A stretch of 64,000 nucleotides of DNA, taken from Pseudomonas lini (GTDB lineage Bacteria > Pseudomonadota > Gammaproteobacteria > Pseudomonadales > Pseudomonadaceae). The notes under the pieces are model-generated. The model was not told the origin of the DNA. It saw nothing but the letters and a program-made list of their open reading frames with translations, and did no database searches. The stretch lies in the NCBI RefSeq assembly GCF_001042905.1, contig NZ_JYLB01000004.1, forward strand, positions 667,569 to 731,568. Direction: 5' to 3'. How positions within the stretch are numbered: the first letter of the stretch is position 1; the number at the start of each line of letters is the position of its first letter. Below are positions 1 to 9,235 of the stretch, piece by piece. The translations under genes and the position numbers were made by a program.

Positions 1-402
1 GACAAATTGGGCACTCCGGTGTACATGCAAGTGCAGCAAATGTTCGCTCAGCGCTTTGAACAGACCAAAGCCCCTGAATCGAAAAAAGCCGTTCTGGAAA
101 CTTACCAGGCCAAGGCTAACGCCGCTCTGGATCAAGCCATTGGCTGGAAAAAGCTGAAGCCGGACATGGTCAAGCTTTACACCACCAATTTCAGCGAATC
201 CGAGCTCAAGGATCTGGTTGCGTTCTACCAGTCGCCACTGGGCAAGAAAGTCCTGGAAAAAATGCCGCAGCTGACTCAGCAATCGGCCCAGATGACTCAA
301 GCCAAGCTGGAAAGCGCGGTGCCTGTGGTCAACAAACTGCTGGCTGACATGACGGCCGAGCTGGAGCCTAAGGGCGCCGCTCCTGCCAAGAAAAAGCCTT
401 AA
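1..402 (+). CDS. DUF2059 domain protein, 5' end outside window
   Basis: The reading frame is open to the left edge, so the N-terminus, and probably a signal peptide, lies outside the window. The visible 133 residues carry the DUF2059 hallmark: a helical segment with YTTNFSESELKDLVAFY followed by SPLGKKVLEKMP. The protein ends in a lysine/proline-rich tail. Members of this family are usually exported proteins of about 150-180 aa with no assigned reaction. The bolA-family gene starts 12 bases downstream, so the two are probably co-transcribed. The TTG at 7 is not a credible start because the homologous part continues upstream of it. Confidence 0.8.
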   Translation, partial: DKLGTPVYMQVQQMFAQRFEQTKAPESKKAVLETYQAKANAALDQAIGWKKLKPDMVKLYTTNFSESELKDLVAFYQSPLGKKVLEKMPQLTQQSAQMTQAKLESAVPVVNKLLADMTAELEPKGAAPAKKKP

Positions 403-414
403 GCGGAGTTCGGG

Positions 415-714
415 ATGACCATGCAACAACGCATCGAATCGACGCTCGGGCTGCTACAGCCCGAGCATCTGCAAGTGCTGGATGAAAGCCACATGCACAG
501 CCGTGGGTTACAGACCCACTTCAAGGCGGTGGTGGTCAGCCAGCAGTTCGAAGGCCTCAATCGCGTCAAGCGTCACCAGAAGGTGTACGGCACTTTGGGC
601 GAACTGATGGGCGAGTTCCATGCGTTGGCGCTGCATACCTACACGCCGCAAGAATGGGCACAGATCGACGCGGCCCCGGCCTCGCCGACCTGTGCTGGCG
701 GCAGCAAACATTAA
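415..714 (+). CDS. BolA family protein
   Basis: This 99-residue protein has the BolA fold: an N-terminal helix (QQRIESTLG), the DESHMHS segment with conserved histidines, and the LNRVKRHQKVYGTLGEL core typical of BolA. BolA proteins pair with monothiol glutaredoxins through a [2Fe-2S] cluster and influence cell shape and stress responses; some bind DNA. Two in-frame ATG codons (415 and 421) are possible; 415 is used because a purine-rich GCGGAG lies just before it. The C-terminal 15 residues (APASPTCAGGSKH) are an unstructured extension. It follows the DUF2059 gene closely. Confidence 0.88.
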   Translation: MTMQQRIESTLGLLQPEHLQVLDESHMHSRGLQTHFKAVVVSQQFEGLNRVKRHQKVYGTLGELMGEFHALALHTYTPQEWAQIDAAPASPTCAGGSKH

Positions 715-723
715 GCAGATCGA

Positions 724-783
724 AAGATCGCAGCCTGCGGCAGCTCCTACGCGCCTGTGGGCGCCGCCGCAGGCTGCGATCTT
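724..783. repeat. REP-type palindrome pair (GATCGCAGCCTGCGGC family)
   Basis: Inverted arms of about 17 bases (AAGATCGCAGCCTGCGG and its complement) enclose a short spacer. The same core recurs at 10011-10085, in the arms at 17234-17343 and as a half-copy at 63854. It sits just after the bolA-family stop codon, the usual extragenic place for REP sequences in fluorescent pseudomonads. Confidence 0.85.
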
Positions 784-826
784 GGCCATCTAAAGCCAAT
801 CGCTGCTGGTTTTGCTAGAATCCGCA

Positions 827-855
827 ACGCGCCGCTCACCCGGCGCGTTTTTTTT
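827..855 (+). terminator. Rho-independent terminator before trhO
   Basis: A perfect 8-bp stem (ACGCGCCG / CGGCGCGT) with a 6-base loop is followed by a run of eight T. It probably ends the DUF2059-bolA transcript. A TAGAAT hexamer at 816-821, just upstream, resembles a -10 box, so a trhO transcript could also begin inside or just before this hairpin. Confidence 0.75.
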
Positions 856-902
856 CGCATCCGGTTCACCCCTTACGAGGGTAGCCACCTGGAGAATTAC
901 CC

Positions 903-1844
903 ATGACACAACAGATTGTCGTGGCGGCACTGTATAAGTTCGTCACCCTGGAAGATTACGTCACCCTGCGCGAGCCGCTGCTGCAAGCAATGGTCGACAA
1001 CGGCATCAAAGGCACGCTGCTGATCGCCGAAGAAGGCATCAACGGCACCGTGTCCGGCAGCCGCGAAGGCATCGACGGGCTGATGGCCTGGCTCAAGAAC
1101 GACCCACGAATGGACGACATCGACCACAAAGAGTCGTACTGCGACGATCAGCCGTTCTATCGCACCAAAGTCAAACTCAAGAAAGAAATCGTCACCCTCG
1201 GCGTCGAAGGCGTGGACCCGAATAAAAGTGTCGGCACCTACGTGGATCCACAGAACTGGAACGCACTGATCAGCGATCCGGAAGTACTGCTGATCGACAC
1301 CCGCAACGACTATGAAGTCTCGATCGGCACCTTCGAAGGCGCCATCGATCCGAAGACCACCAGTTTTCGCGAATTCCCCGACTACATCAAAGCCAATTTC
1401 GACCCGGCCGTGCACAAGAAAGTCGCGATGTTTTGCACCGGCGGTATTCGCTGCGAGAAGGCCTCGAGCTACATGCTCAGTCAGGGTTTCGACGAGGTCT
1501 ATCACCTCAAGGGCGGCATCCTGAAGTACCTCGAAGAGGTACCGCAGGAAGAAACCAAATGGCAGGGCGACTGCTTCGTGTTCGATAACCGCGTGACTGT
1601 GCGCCACGACCTCAGCGAAGGCGACTACGATCAATGTCATGCCTGTCGTACGCCCATCAGCGTGGAAGACCGTGCATCCGAGCATTATGTGGCCGGCATC
1701 AGTTGCCCGCATTGCTGGGATAAGCTGAGCGAGAAAACCCGTCGCAGTGCCATCGACCGGCAGAAGCAGATCGAACTGGCCAAGGCGCGCAACATGCCGC
1801 ACCCGATCGGTTACAACTACAAGCAAACTCCTTCCGAGGCTTGA
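903..1844 (+). CDS. trhO: tRNA uridine(34) hydroxylase TrhO (YceA)
   Basis: This 313-residue rhodanese-domain protein of the UPF0176/YceA family uses oxygen to hydroxylate U34 of certain tRNAs to 5-hydroxyuridine, the precursor of cmo5U/mcmo5U. Residues about 1-95 form the family's N-terminal domain. A rhodanese domain follows at about 120-220 with the active loop CTGGIRC (Cys178, Cys184). The C-terminus carries two CxxC pairs (CHAC and CPHC) that look metal-binding. ATG 903 follows a GGAG-containing leader (CACCTGGAG). The DsbA-family gene begins 3 bases after its stop, so the two are probably one operon. Confidence 0.92.
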   Translation: MTQQIVVAALYKFVTLEDYVTLREPLLQAMVDNGIKGTLLIAEEGINGTVSGSREGIDGLMAWLKNDPRMDDIDHKESYCDDQPFYRTKVKLKKEIVTLGVEGVDPNKSVGTYVDPQNWNALISDPEVLLIDTRNDYEVSIGTFEGAIDPKTTSFREFPDYIKANFDPAVHKKVAMFCTGGIRCEKASSYMLSQGFDEVYHLKGGILKYLEEVPQEETKWQGDCFVFDNRVTVRHDLSEGDYDQCHACRTPISVEDRASEHYVAGISCPHCWDKLSEKTRRSAIDRQKQIELAKARNMPHPIGYNYKQTPSEA

Positions 1845-1847
1845 ACC

Positions 1848-2486
1848 ATGTCTGCACGTCGCCTGCTCTATGTGATGGACCCGATGTGTTCCTGGTGCTG
1901 GGGTTTTGCGCCGGTGGCCAACGCGCTGGTCGAGCAGGCGCAGGCAGCGGGGGTGGACGTGCATCTGGTCGTCGGCGGTTTGCGCACGGGCAGTGGCTCG
2001 GCGCTGGAGCCGACCACCCGGCGCTACATCCTTGAGCACTGGCAGGCGGTCCACGAGGCTACTGGTCAACCGTTCAAGTTTGAAGGCGCGCTGCCCGACG
2101 GGTTTGTCTACGACACCGAGCCGGCGTGTCGGGCGCTGGTGACGGCGCGCAGCCTGGCACCGGATTGCGCGTGGAAATTGCTCGGGTTGATCCAGCAGGC
2201 GTTCTACGCCGAAGGTCGCGACGTCACCCACGCCAGCGTGTTGGTTGAGCTGGCAGAGCAGGCCGGTTTGCCGCGCATCGAGTTCGCTGCCGCCTTCGAC
2301 CGTGCCGATCAGCACGCAGCCACCGCTGCCGATTTCACCTGGGTCCAGGACCTGGGCATTGCCGGTTTCCCGACCTTGCTGGCAGAGCGTGATGGTCAAT
2401 TGGCGTTGCTGACCAATGGGTATCAACCTTTGAGTGTGTTGTCACCGTTGCTCGGCCGCTGGCTGGAGCGCGCTGCCTGTGCATGA
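1848..2486 (+). CDS. DsbA-family thioredoxin-fold protein
   Basis: This 212-residue protein has a thioredoxin-like fold of the DsbA/FrnE type. The redox motif Cys14-Ser-Trp-Cys17 (MDPMCSWCWGF) lies near the N-terminus, and the cis-Pro strand is seen as IAGFPTLLAE near residue 175. There is no signal peptide, so it should act in the cytoplasm, unlike true DsbA. Relatives are annotated as protein-disulfide isomerases or 2-hydroxychromene-2-carboxylate isomerase-like; the substrate is unknown. It lies between trhO and an ABC exporter, overlapping the start of the latter by 8 bases. Confidence 0.85.
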   Translation: MSARRLLYVMDPMCSWCWGFAPVANALVEQAQAAGVDVHLVVGGLRTGSGSALEPTTRRYILEHWQAVHEATGQPFKFEGALPDGFVYDTEPACRALVTARSLAPDCAWKLLGLIQQAFYAEGRDVTHASVLVELAEQAGLPRIEFAAAFDRADQHAATAADFTWVQDLGIAGFPTLLAERDGQLALLTNGYQPLSVLSPLLGRWLERAACA

Positions 2487-4296
2487 CCTGCCCGACGACG
2501 TTCCAGCCCCTGCACGTGTCGACCGTCTGAGCTGGGCAGAAATCCGTCGCCTGGCCCTTCACCATAAAAAATCCTTGTGGATCGCCAACGGCGTCGCGGT
2601 ATTGGCAACGCTGTGCAGCGTGCCGATCCCCTTGCTGTTGCCATTGCTGGTCGACGAAGTGCTGCTGGGCCACGGCGACGCTGCGCTGAAAATAATGAAC
2701 CACGCGCTGCCCGACGTCTGGCAGAAAGCCGCGGGCTATATTGGCCTGATGCTGCTGGTGACATTGGCACTACGCTGTGCCGCGTTGTTGTTCAACGTTG
2801 TGCAGGCGAAATTGTTTGCGGCGCTGGCCAAAGACATCGTGTATCGGATTCGGCTGCGGTTGATCGAGCGGCTCAAGTGCATCTCGCTGGGGGAATACGA
2901 AAGCCTGGGCAGCGGCACGGTGACTACGCACCTGGTCACCGACCTGGACACGCTGGACAAATTCGTCGGCGAAACCCTCAGTCGTTTCCTCGTGGCCATG
3001 CTGACGCTGGTGGGCACCGCCTCCATCCTGATGTGGATGCACTGGAAACTCGCGCTGCTGATCCTGCTGTTCAACCCGCTGGTGATCTATGCCACGGTGC
3101 AGTTGGGCAAGCGGGTCAAACACCTGAAAAAACTCGAGAACGACAGCACCTCGCGCTTCACCCAGGCCTTGACCGAAACCCTGGATGCCATCCAGGAAGT
3201 GCGCGCCGGTAATCGTCAGGGTTTTTTCCTCGGCCGGCTTGGCCAGCGAGCGCGTGAAGTGCGCGATTACGCCGTGAACTCGCAGTGGAAAACCGATGCA
3301 TCGAACCGCGCCAGTGGTTTGCTGTTCCAGTTCGGCATCGATATTTTCCGTGCGGCGGCCATGCTCACTGTGTTGTTTTCCGACCTGTCCATCGGCCAGA
3401 TGCTGGCCGTGTTCAGCTACCTGTGGTTCATGATCGGTCCGGTGGAACAACTGCTCAACCTGCAGTACGCCTTTTACGCCGCCGGCGGTGCGCTGTCGCG
3501 AATCAACGAGTTGCTGGCCCGTGCCGACGAGCCGCAATACACCGGCAGTGTCGACCCGTTCCAGGGGCGCGACACGGTGGGCATCGAAGTTCAGGGATTG
3601 AGTTTCGGCTACGGCGACGAGTTGGTGTTGAACCAAATGAACCTGTCGATTGCCCCCGGTGAAAAAGTCGCGATTGTCGGCGCCAGCGGCGGTGGGAAAA
3701 GCACGCTGGTGCAGTTGCTGCTCGGTTTGTACACGCCGCTGGCCGGCACCATCCGTTTCGGTGGTTCGACTCAGGAAGAGATCGGCCTGGAAACCGTGCG
3801 CGAAAATGTCGCCGTGGTCTTGCAGCATCCGGCACTGTTCAACGACACCGTGCGCGCCAATCTGACCATGGGCCGCGAACGCAGCGACGAAGCCTGCTGG
3901 CAGGCATTGGAAATTGCTCAACTGCACAACACGGTGCGTGAATTGCCCAACGGCCTGGACAGTATTGTCGGGCGCTCCGGTGTGCGTTTATCCGGCGGGC
4001 AGCGTCAACGCCTGGCGATTGCGCGGATGGTGTTGGCCGAACCCAAAGTGGTCATCCTCGACGAGGCCACGTCCGCCCTGGACGCAGCCACCGAATACAA
4101 CCTGCACCAGGCACTGGCGCGGTTCTTGAGCAACCGCACCACGCTGATCATTGCGCACCGGTTATCGGCCGTGAAGCAGGCCGACCGGGTGCTGGTGTTC
4201 GATGGTGGGCAAGTTGCCGAGGATGGCGACCACCAGCAATTGATTGCCGATGGTGGGTTGTACGCCAAGCTTTATGGGCATTTGCAGCAGCACTAG
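2479..4296 (+). CDS. ABC exporter half-transporter (fused permease and ATPase)
   Basis: The protein has about 605 residues, with an N-terminal six-helix exporter domain (about 40-330) and a C-terminal ATPase. The ATPase has Walker A GASGGGKST at about 401-409, the signature LSGGQRQRLAIARM near 504, Walker B VVILDEATSALD and the H-loop IIAHRLS, so it should be catalytically intact. It belongs to the MsbA/MDR-like group that works as homodimers; the substrate cannot be told. I chose GTG 2479 (VHDLPDDV), which overlaps the preceding stop. The frame opens at 2434, but the extra residues lie inside the DsbA-family gene and look spurious. Confidence 0.87.
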   Translation: MHDLPDDVPAPARVDRLSWAEIRRLALHHKKSLWIANGVAVLATLCSVPIPLLLPLLVDEVLLGHGDAALKIMNHALPDVWQKAAGYIGLMLLVTLALRCAALLFNVVQAKLFAALAKDIVYRIRLRLIERLKCISLGEYESLGSGTVTTHLVTDLDTLDKFVGETLSRFLVAMLTLVGTASILMWMHWKLALLILLFNPLVIYATVQLGKRVKHLKKLENDSTSRFTQALTETLDAIQEVRAGNRQGFFLGRLGQRAREVRDYAVNSQWKTDASNRASGLLFQFGIDIFRAAAMLTVLFSDLSIGQMLAVFSYLWFMIGPVEQLLNLQYAFYAAGGALSRINELLARADEPQYTGSVDPFQGRDTVGIEVQGLSFGYGDELVLNQMNLSIAPGEKVAIVGASGGGKSTLVQLLLGLYTPLAGTIRFGGSTQEEIGLETVRENVAVVLQHPALFNDTVRANLTMGRERSDEACWQALEIAQLHNTVRELPNGLDSIVGRSGVRLSGGQRQRLAIARMVLAEPKVVILDEATSALDAATEYNLHQALARFLSNRTTLIIAHRLSAVKQADRVLVFDGGQVAEDGDHQQLIADGGLYAKLYGHLQQH

Positions 4297-4494
4297 ATGA
4301 GTGCCACAGGACGCTCAGGGCGTTTTCCCCGGCAAGGATGAGCACATGGGGATGAAGCCCAGCCCTGAAGCGCTGGGACTATGCTGCTGTTGAGCATGAG
4401 TTTCCCCGGCTTGCCTAGAGTGAGAACCCATCCTAGTCTAGCGGTAGCGTTTTCGTCCGGACGACGATCGAGCAGTGTCAAGACAAGGGACCTC

Positions 4495-6954
4495 ATGAAG
4501 CAAAAAAGGACTCTCGGAACCCCTCGGTTGTTGGGCATCGTCTGGCCTTTTATCGCCGTCGTGTTATTTCAGGCATTGTTAGGAGGCGTCAGCCTTTACG
4601 TTCTTTCGGCGGTTCGCGGCTACGTCGGTGGTGAAAGCCTGTGGTCCAAGGGCCAGAAAGACGCCATCTACTACCTCAATCTCTACGCCGACAGTCACGA
4701 CGAAACGATTTTTCTCAAATACCAGAACGCGATTGCGGTGCCTCAGGGTGGTCATGAATTGCGTCTGGCGCTGGATCATCAGCCTCCGAATATCGAGGCG
4801 GCACGGATTGCGATCCTCAAGGGCGGCAACCATCCGGACGACGTCTCCAGCCTGATTTGGCTGTACCTCAATTTCCGCCACTTCAGCTACCTTGAAAGAG
4901 CCATCGACCTCTGGACGGTCGGTGACGCGTACCTGGTGCAACTCGATGACGTCGCGCGGGAGATGCGCCAGCGCATTGCCGATAGCCAGGCCACCGATGC
5001 CGACATCAAGCGCTGGAAGGAGCAGATTTTTACCATCAACGAAGGCGTGACGCCTGCCGCCAAAGCGTTCAGCGACGCCTTGGGCGAAGGCTCGCGGGTG
5101 ATTCTCCGGCTGCTGTTGGTGACGAACCTCGCCACCGCGCTGGGTTTGATTGTGTTGGCCCTGATGCGCACTCATAAGCTGCTCAAGCAGCGCCATGCCT
5201 TCGCCGATGCCTTGCAATTGGAGAAAGACCGGGCACAGATCACTCTGCAATCGATTGGCGATGGGGTGATCACCACGGACGTCGAGGGCGCGATCGCCTA
5301 TATGAATCCGGCCGCCGAGGCCTTGACTCACTGGAAGGCTGAACAGGCGGCGGGGTTGCCATTGGCTGCGCTGTTCAATCTGCTGGACGAGAACGCTCAG
5401 GCCGACGGTTTTACCTTGATCGAGCACATTTTGAGCGGTCAGCTCAGCGGTGGCAGCGAGCATTCCAAACTGATCCAGCGCCTGGATGGCAGCACGGTTT
5501 CGGTCACTCTGGTCGGCGCGCCGATCCGCAACGCGGGCAAGGTCAGCGGCACCGTGCTGGTGCTGCACGACATGACTCAGGAGCGGCAGTACATCGCCAA
5601 TCTGTCCTGGCAGGCGACCCATGACGCCCTGACCGGGCTGGCCAACCGCCGCGAATTCGAATATCGCCTCGAACAGGCCCTGCATAACCTTACGCGCCAG
5701 GTGGGGCGTCACGCCTTGATGTTTCTCGACCTGGATCAATTCAAACTGGTCAACGACACCTGCGGTCATGCGGCGGGCGACGAGCTGTTGCGACATATCT
5801 GTGCGTTGTTGCAATCAGGTTTGCGCGAAGGCGACACCCTGGCCCGACTGGGTGGCGACGAGTTCGGCATTCTGTTGGAAAATTGCGCGCCGGAAGCGGC
5901 CGAGAAAATCGCCGAAGGCCTGCGCCAGACCGTGCAGAACCTGCATTTTGTCTGGAAAGGCCGGCCGTTCGTGACCACCGTAAGCATCGGTCTGGTGCAT
6001 GTGGCCCAGAGTCCGGCCACCCTGGAAGCTTCGCTGCGGGCCGCTGACATGGCTTGTTATATGGCCAAGGAAAAGGGCCGCAACCGGGTTCAGGTCTATC
6101 ACGCCGACGACTCGGAACTGTCCCTGCGCTTTGGCGAGATGGCCTGGGTGCAGCGCCTGCACGTAGCGTTGGAAGAAGACCGCTTCTGCCTGTACGCCCA
6201 GGAAATCGCGCCCCTTGGCGCTGACGAGCAGGACCGCGGGCATATCGAAATCCTGCTGCGCCTGCATGACGAAGCAGGGCGCATGATTCTGCCGGACAGT
6301 TTCATTCCGGCCGCCGAGCGTTACGGTTTGATGACGTCGATTGATCGTTGGGTAGTGGAGAACGTTTTCAAAGTCATTGCCCAATGCATTGCGCAAGAGC
6401 GCGAAGAGTCGTTGGCCATGTGTGCGATAAATCTGTCAGGTATTACTATCGGAGATGAGGCGTTTCTGGACTTCCTTCGTGAACAGTTTGTTGCATATTC
6501 AATTCCACCCGAAATGATTTGTTTTGAAATTACAGAAACCAGCGCGATTGCAAATCTGGGTAGTGCAATTAGATTTATCAATGAACTCAAAGGTTTAGGT
6601 TGTCATTTTTCGCTAGATGACTTTTGCGCCGGTATGTCCTCATTCGCTTACTTGAAACATTTACCTGTAGACTTCCTGAAGATCGACGGGAGTTTCGTAA
6701 AGGATATGCTGGACGACCCGATTAACCGCGCCATGGTCGAAGTGATCAATCACATCGGTCATGTCATGGGTAAGCGCACGATTGCCGAGTTCGTTGAAAC
6801 ACCTCAGATCGAGCAGGCATTGCTGGAGATCGGGGTGGATTACGCTCAAGGGTATGTGATTGAACGCCCGCATCTGTTTACCTGGGATAGTTTGCAAAGT
6901 CGTCCTGCCCGGCCCCGACCTTTGTTGTTCAAGGCGCCGGGCACGTTCCGTTGA
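4495..6954 (+). CDS. Membrane GGDEF-EAL protein (c-di-GMP turnover) with PAS domain
   Basis: The protein has 819 residues from ATG 4495, preceded by AAGGGA. The order is: a transmembrane helix (about 15-40), a periplasmic sensor segment, a second helix (about 200-220), PAS (about 245-365), GGDEF (about 375-535) and EAL (about 560-800). The cyclase motif RLGGDEFG is intact (GGDEF 453-457) with an RxxD inhibitory site at 444-447. The EAL part keeps E585 (EILLRL), the NLS asparagine, the EITET glutamate and the double aspartate, but loop 6 reads DDFCAGMSS instead of the usual DDFGTG. Both activities are therefore possible. Bases about 6420-6690, within the EAL domain, are clearly AT-richer than the rest of the gene. 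Confidence 0.88.
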   Translation: MKQKRTLGTPRLLGIVWPFIAVVLFQALLGGVSLYVLSAVRGYVGGESLWSKGQKDAIYYLNLYADSHDETIFLKYQNAIAVPQGGHELRLALDHQPPNIEAARIAILKGGNHPDDVSSLIWLYLNFRHFSYLERAIDLWTVGDAYLVQLDDVAREMRQRIADSQATDADIKRWKEQIFTINEGVTPAAKAFSDALGEGSRVILRLLLVTNLATALGLIVLALMRTHKLLKQRHAFADALQLEKDRAQITLQSIGDGVITTDVEGAIAYMNPAAEALTHWKAEQAAGLPLAALFNLLDENAQADGFTLIEHILSGQLSGGSEHSKLIQRLDGSTVSVTLVGAPIRNAGKVSGTVLVLHDMTQERQYIANLSWQATHDALTGLANRREFEYRLEQALHNLTRQVGRHALMFLDLDQFKLVNDTCGHAAGDELLRHICALLQSGLREGDTLARLGGDEFGILLENCAPEAAEKIAEGLRQTVQNLHFVWKGRPFVTTVSIGLVHVAQSPATLEASLRAADMACYMAKEKGRNRVQVYHADDSELSLRFGEMAWVQRLHVALEEDRFCLYAQEIAPLGADEQDRGHIEILLRLHDEAGRMILPDSFIPAAERYGLMTSIDRWVVENVFKVIAQCIAQEREESLAMCAINLSGITIGDEAFLDFLREQFVAYSIPPEMICFEITETSAIANLGSAIRFINELKGLGCHFSLDDFCAGMSSFAYLKHLPVDFLKIDGSFVKDMLDDPINRAMVEVINHIGHVMGKRTIAEFVETPQIEQALLEIGVDYAQGYVIERPHLFTWDSLQSRPARPRPLLFKAPGTFR

Positions 6955-6998
6955 AACTCTTGTTGATCTAAAAAATCACAATCAAAAGGAGCGCGACA

Positions 6999-7793
6999 GT
7001 GATCGACACATTCAACAGAACCGGACCACTCATGGAAGCTGCAAGTTACCCCGCCTGGGCTCAGCAACTGATCCAGGATTGCAGCGAGAGCAAGCGCCGG
7101 GTTGTCGGACACGAACTGTATCAACGCATGCGAGATAACAAACTCAGCGCAAAAACCATGCGTCAGTACCTTATCGGTGGCTGGCCGGTGGTCGAACAGT
7201 TCGCTTTATACATGGCACAGAACCTGACCAAGACCCGTTTTGCGCGCCACCCTGGCGAAGACATGGCGCGTCGCTGGCTGATGCGCAACATTCGCGTCGA
7301 ATTGAACCATGCCGATTACTGGGTGCATTGGAGTCGTGCTCACGGTATCAGCCTGGAAGATCTGCAAGCCCAACAGGTGGCCCCTGAGCTTCACGCCTTG
7401 AGCCACTGGTGCTGGCACACCAGTTCGTCGGATTCGCTGATCGTGGCCATCGCCGCCACCAACTACGCCATCGAGGGTGCGACAGGGGAGTGGTCGGCAC
7501 TGGTCTGTTCCAGTGGCGTCTACGCGGCAGCGTTCCCCGAGGAAGATCGCAAGCGGGCCATGAAGTGGTTGAAGATGCACGCCCAGTATGACGACGCCCA
7601 TCCATGGGAAGCGCTGGAAATCATCTGCACCCTGGCGGGCATGAACCCGAGCAAAGCACTGCAAGTGGAGTTGCGCCAGGCTGTCTGCAAAAGTTACGAC
7701 TACATGTATCTGTTCCTGGAACGTTGCATGCAGTTGGAACTGGCGGTGAAAACCCCGGTAGCCCGTGAGCGGATGGAGCTGGCCGAAAGCTGA
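6999..7793 (+). CDS. TenA/PqqC-fold (haem-oxygenase-like) protein
   Basis: This 264-residue all-helical protein belongs to the TenA/THI-4/PqqC superfamily. Signs are the GGWPVVEQF and RNIRVELNHADYWVHW segments and a helical carboxylate/histidine pattern through HPWEALEII. Pseudomonas members are often called TenA family transcriptional regulators, but there is no DNA-binding domain here and no thiamine gene nearby. An iron-dependent oxygenase-like role is equally possible. The start is GTG 6999, with AAAGGAG about 9 bases upstream; an internal ATG at 7032 is an alternative. It stands 44 bases after the GGDEF-EAL gene and may be co-transcribed with it. Confidence 0.75.
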   Translation: MIDTFNRTGPLMEAASYPAWAQQLIQDCSESKRRVVGHELYQRMRDNKLSAKTMRQYLIGGWPVVEQFALYMAQNLTKTRFARHPGEDMARRWLMRNIRVELNHADYWVHWSRAHGISLEDLQAQQVAPELHALSHWCWHTSSSDSLIVAIAATNYAIEGATGEWSALVCSSGVYAAAFPEEDRKRAMKWLKMHAQYDDAHPWEALEIICTLAGMNPSKALQVELRQAVCKSYDYMYLFLERCMQLELAVKTPVARERMELAES

Positions 7794-7817
7794 TCCTCTG
7801 AAAGCAACGCAAACCAA

Positions 7818-7909
7818 ATGTGGGAGCGGGCTTGCTCGCGAAGACGGCTTAACATTCAACAGAGTTGCTGAATGTCAGACCGCTTTCGCGAGCAAGCCCG
7901 CTCCCACAT
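7818..7909. repeat. REP-type inverted pair (GTGGGAGCGGGCTTGC family)
   Basis: Perfect 25-bp inverted arms (7818-7842 and 7885-7909) reading ATGTGGGAGCGGGCTTGC and onward enclose a second small palindrome (ACATTCA...TGAATGT, about 7852-7875). The pair lies between two convergent genes and could form a bidirectional hairpin. The same family recurs at 14073-14144 and 25579-25692. Confidence 0.9.
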
Positions 7910-7933
7910 GGGTTATGCAGCGTTACTGAAATA

Positions 7934-8860
7934 TCAGCCCGCCATCGCCAGGCGGTTACGCCCCGCGCGCTTGGCCACATACAACGCACTGTCGGCCCGT
8001 CGCAACAAACTCTCGGCAGACTCGCCGGGCAGCAGCGTCGAGCAACCGATGCTCACCGTCAGCTCGATCATCTTGCCCTCGGCCTCATAGTCCTGAGCCT
8101 GCGCCGCAAACCGCAGTCTTTCACCGACCATGGCTGCAGCTTCCCGACTGGTGTTGGAAAGCAGAATCAGGAATTCTTCGCCACCAAACCGGAACACCAT
8201 GTCGACGTTGCGCAACTGGTTTTTGATCGAGGCTGCGACGGCCTTCAGCACTTCATCGCCGGCACTGTGCCCATAGGTGTCGTTGATGTGTTTGAAGTGA
8301 TCGATGTCCAACATCAGCAGCGACAGGGGCTGCGAGTGTCGACGCGACATCTCGATTTCCCGTTCCAGCGTCTGATCCATGGCGATGCGGTTGCCGGTAT
8401 CGGTCAGCGGATCACGCAATGCACTTTGGGTTGCCGCTCGGTAGAGCAGGGCGTTTCGCATGGGGAAGAGCAGGGTCGACAACAGTGACTCCAGGTTGCC
8501 CTGTTCCTGTTCGCTGAAACGCTGATTGCGACGGAACACCAGCTCACCCAATTGCTCGCCTTCATGGCTGAGGCTGTAGCTGATTGAATGGTGACCCCGC
8601 GCGCCGAATTGCAGGCGCAAGTCGCTGGGCTGATGCTCGTAACTCAGGGCATCCAGTGGCACAAGGCGCTGAATTTCACGGAAGAAAAGTCCGAGAATGC
8701 GTTGCGGCTCAAGACTGGTTTGCAGTTGCAGGCCCAGCGTTTGGCGCAACTGCGCAAGACTGACGGGCCGCTCCAGGAGGGGAGGCTGCTGACCAAAGCC
8801 CAGGCGTTGCAATTTGGCACTGTCGAAGTCAATTGCGTTGGTCTGGGAAGGTGATTTCAT
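7934..8860 (-). CDS. Diguanylate cyclase (GGDEF domain)
   Basis: This 308-residue soluble protein has an N-terminal segment of about 140 residues that looks GAF-like but is divergent. A GGDEF domain (about 150-305) follows, with the variant FRFGGEEFLILL, which is a catalytically competent form. RNVD, five residues before the motif, matches the RxxD product-inhibition site. There are no membrane helices, so it should make c-di-GMP in the cytoplasm in response to an unknown signal. It is convergent with the TenA-fold gene and separated from it by the REP pair. Confidence 0.87.
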   Translation of the reverse strand: MKSPSQTNAIDFDSAKLQRLGFGQQPPLLERPVSLAQLRQTLGLQLQTSLEPQRILGLFFREIQRLVPLDALSYEHQPSDLRLQFGARGHHSISYSLSHEGEQLGELVFRRNQRFSEQEQGNLESLLSTLLFPMRNALLYRAATQSALRDPLTDTGNRIAMDQTLEREIEMSRRHSQPLSLLMLDIDHFKHINDTYGHSAGDEVLKAVAASIKNQLRNVDMVFRFGGEEFLILLSNTSREAAAMVGERLRFAAQAQDYEAEGKMIELTVSIGCSTLLPGESAESLLRRADSALYVAKRAGRNRLAMAG

Positions 8861-9235
8861 ATGGCGTGAGCCCCTAAGCAGTAAGGCTGTCTTACAGGCT
8901 GGGTGAGAGCGGCTTTGGGCTGCGCGTCATTACTGGTCCATCAGTCCCGTAGGACATTTGGCACGAGTTTAGTCCGCTTTGCCGAAGATTAGTAACCTCT
9001 CGGCTCAAGCTCCGCCTCGTCTGCTTTCACACGGCGTGTCTGAACAAAATTAGAGCGAAAGTCGTGCCATTCGGTTCAGTCGAATAAAAAGCTTTAAAAA
9101 TCAAAATACTGGAAGGTTATACGAGGGGGATTACGGAGGGCGATGACATTTATTTGACTTGTAGCGGGGGTAGTTACCATCGGGTTTGAGTGCCGCGTCG
9201 GGAAGCCGTCGCGGCAGAAAAGCGACGCACGGGCG
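8861..9235. other. Intergenic region upstream of the diguanylate cyclase gene
   Basis: This 375-base stretch separates the start of the minus-strand cyclase gene from the stop of yciK. I see no convincing ORF. It should hold the cyclase promoter. The part at about 9040-9130 is AT-rich with A/T runs, unlike the flanks. No clear -35/-10 pair could be assigned. Confidence 0.5.

Noticed and set aside
897..2426. 509-codon minus-strand open frame opposite trhO and the DsbA-family gene
   Set aside because: It spans two real plus-strand genes with clear motifs and shows no family features of its own.
2434..2478. Upstream start of the ABC exporter
   Set aside because: The extra residues (CCHRCSAAGWSAL) lie inside the DsbA-family gene and do not resemble an exporter N-terminus; GTG 2479 at the gene overlap is better.
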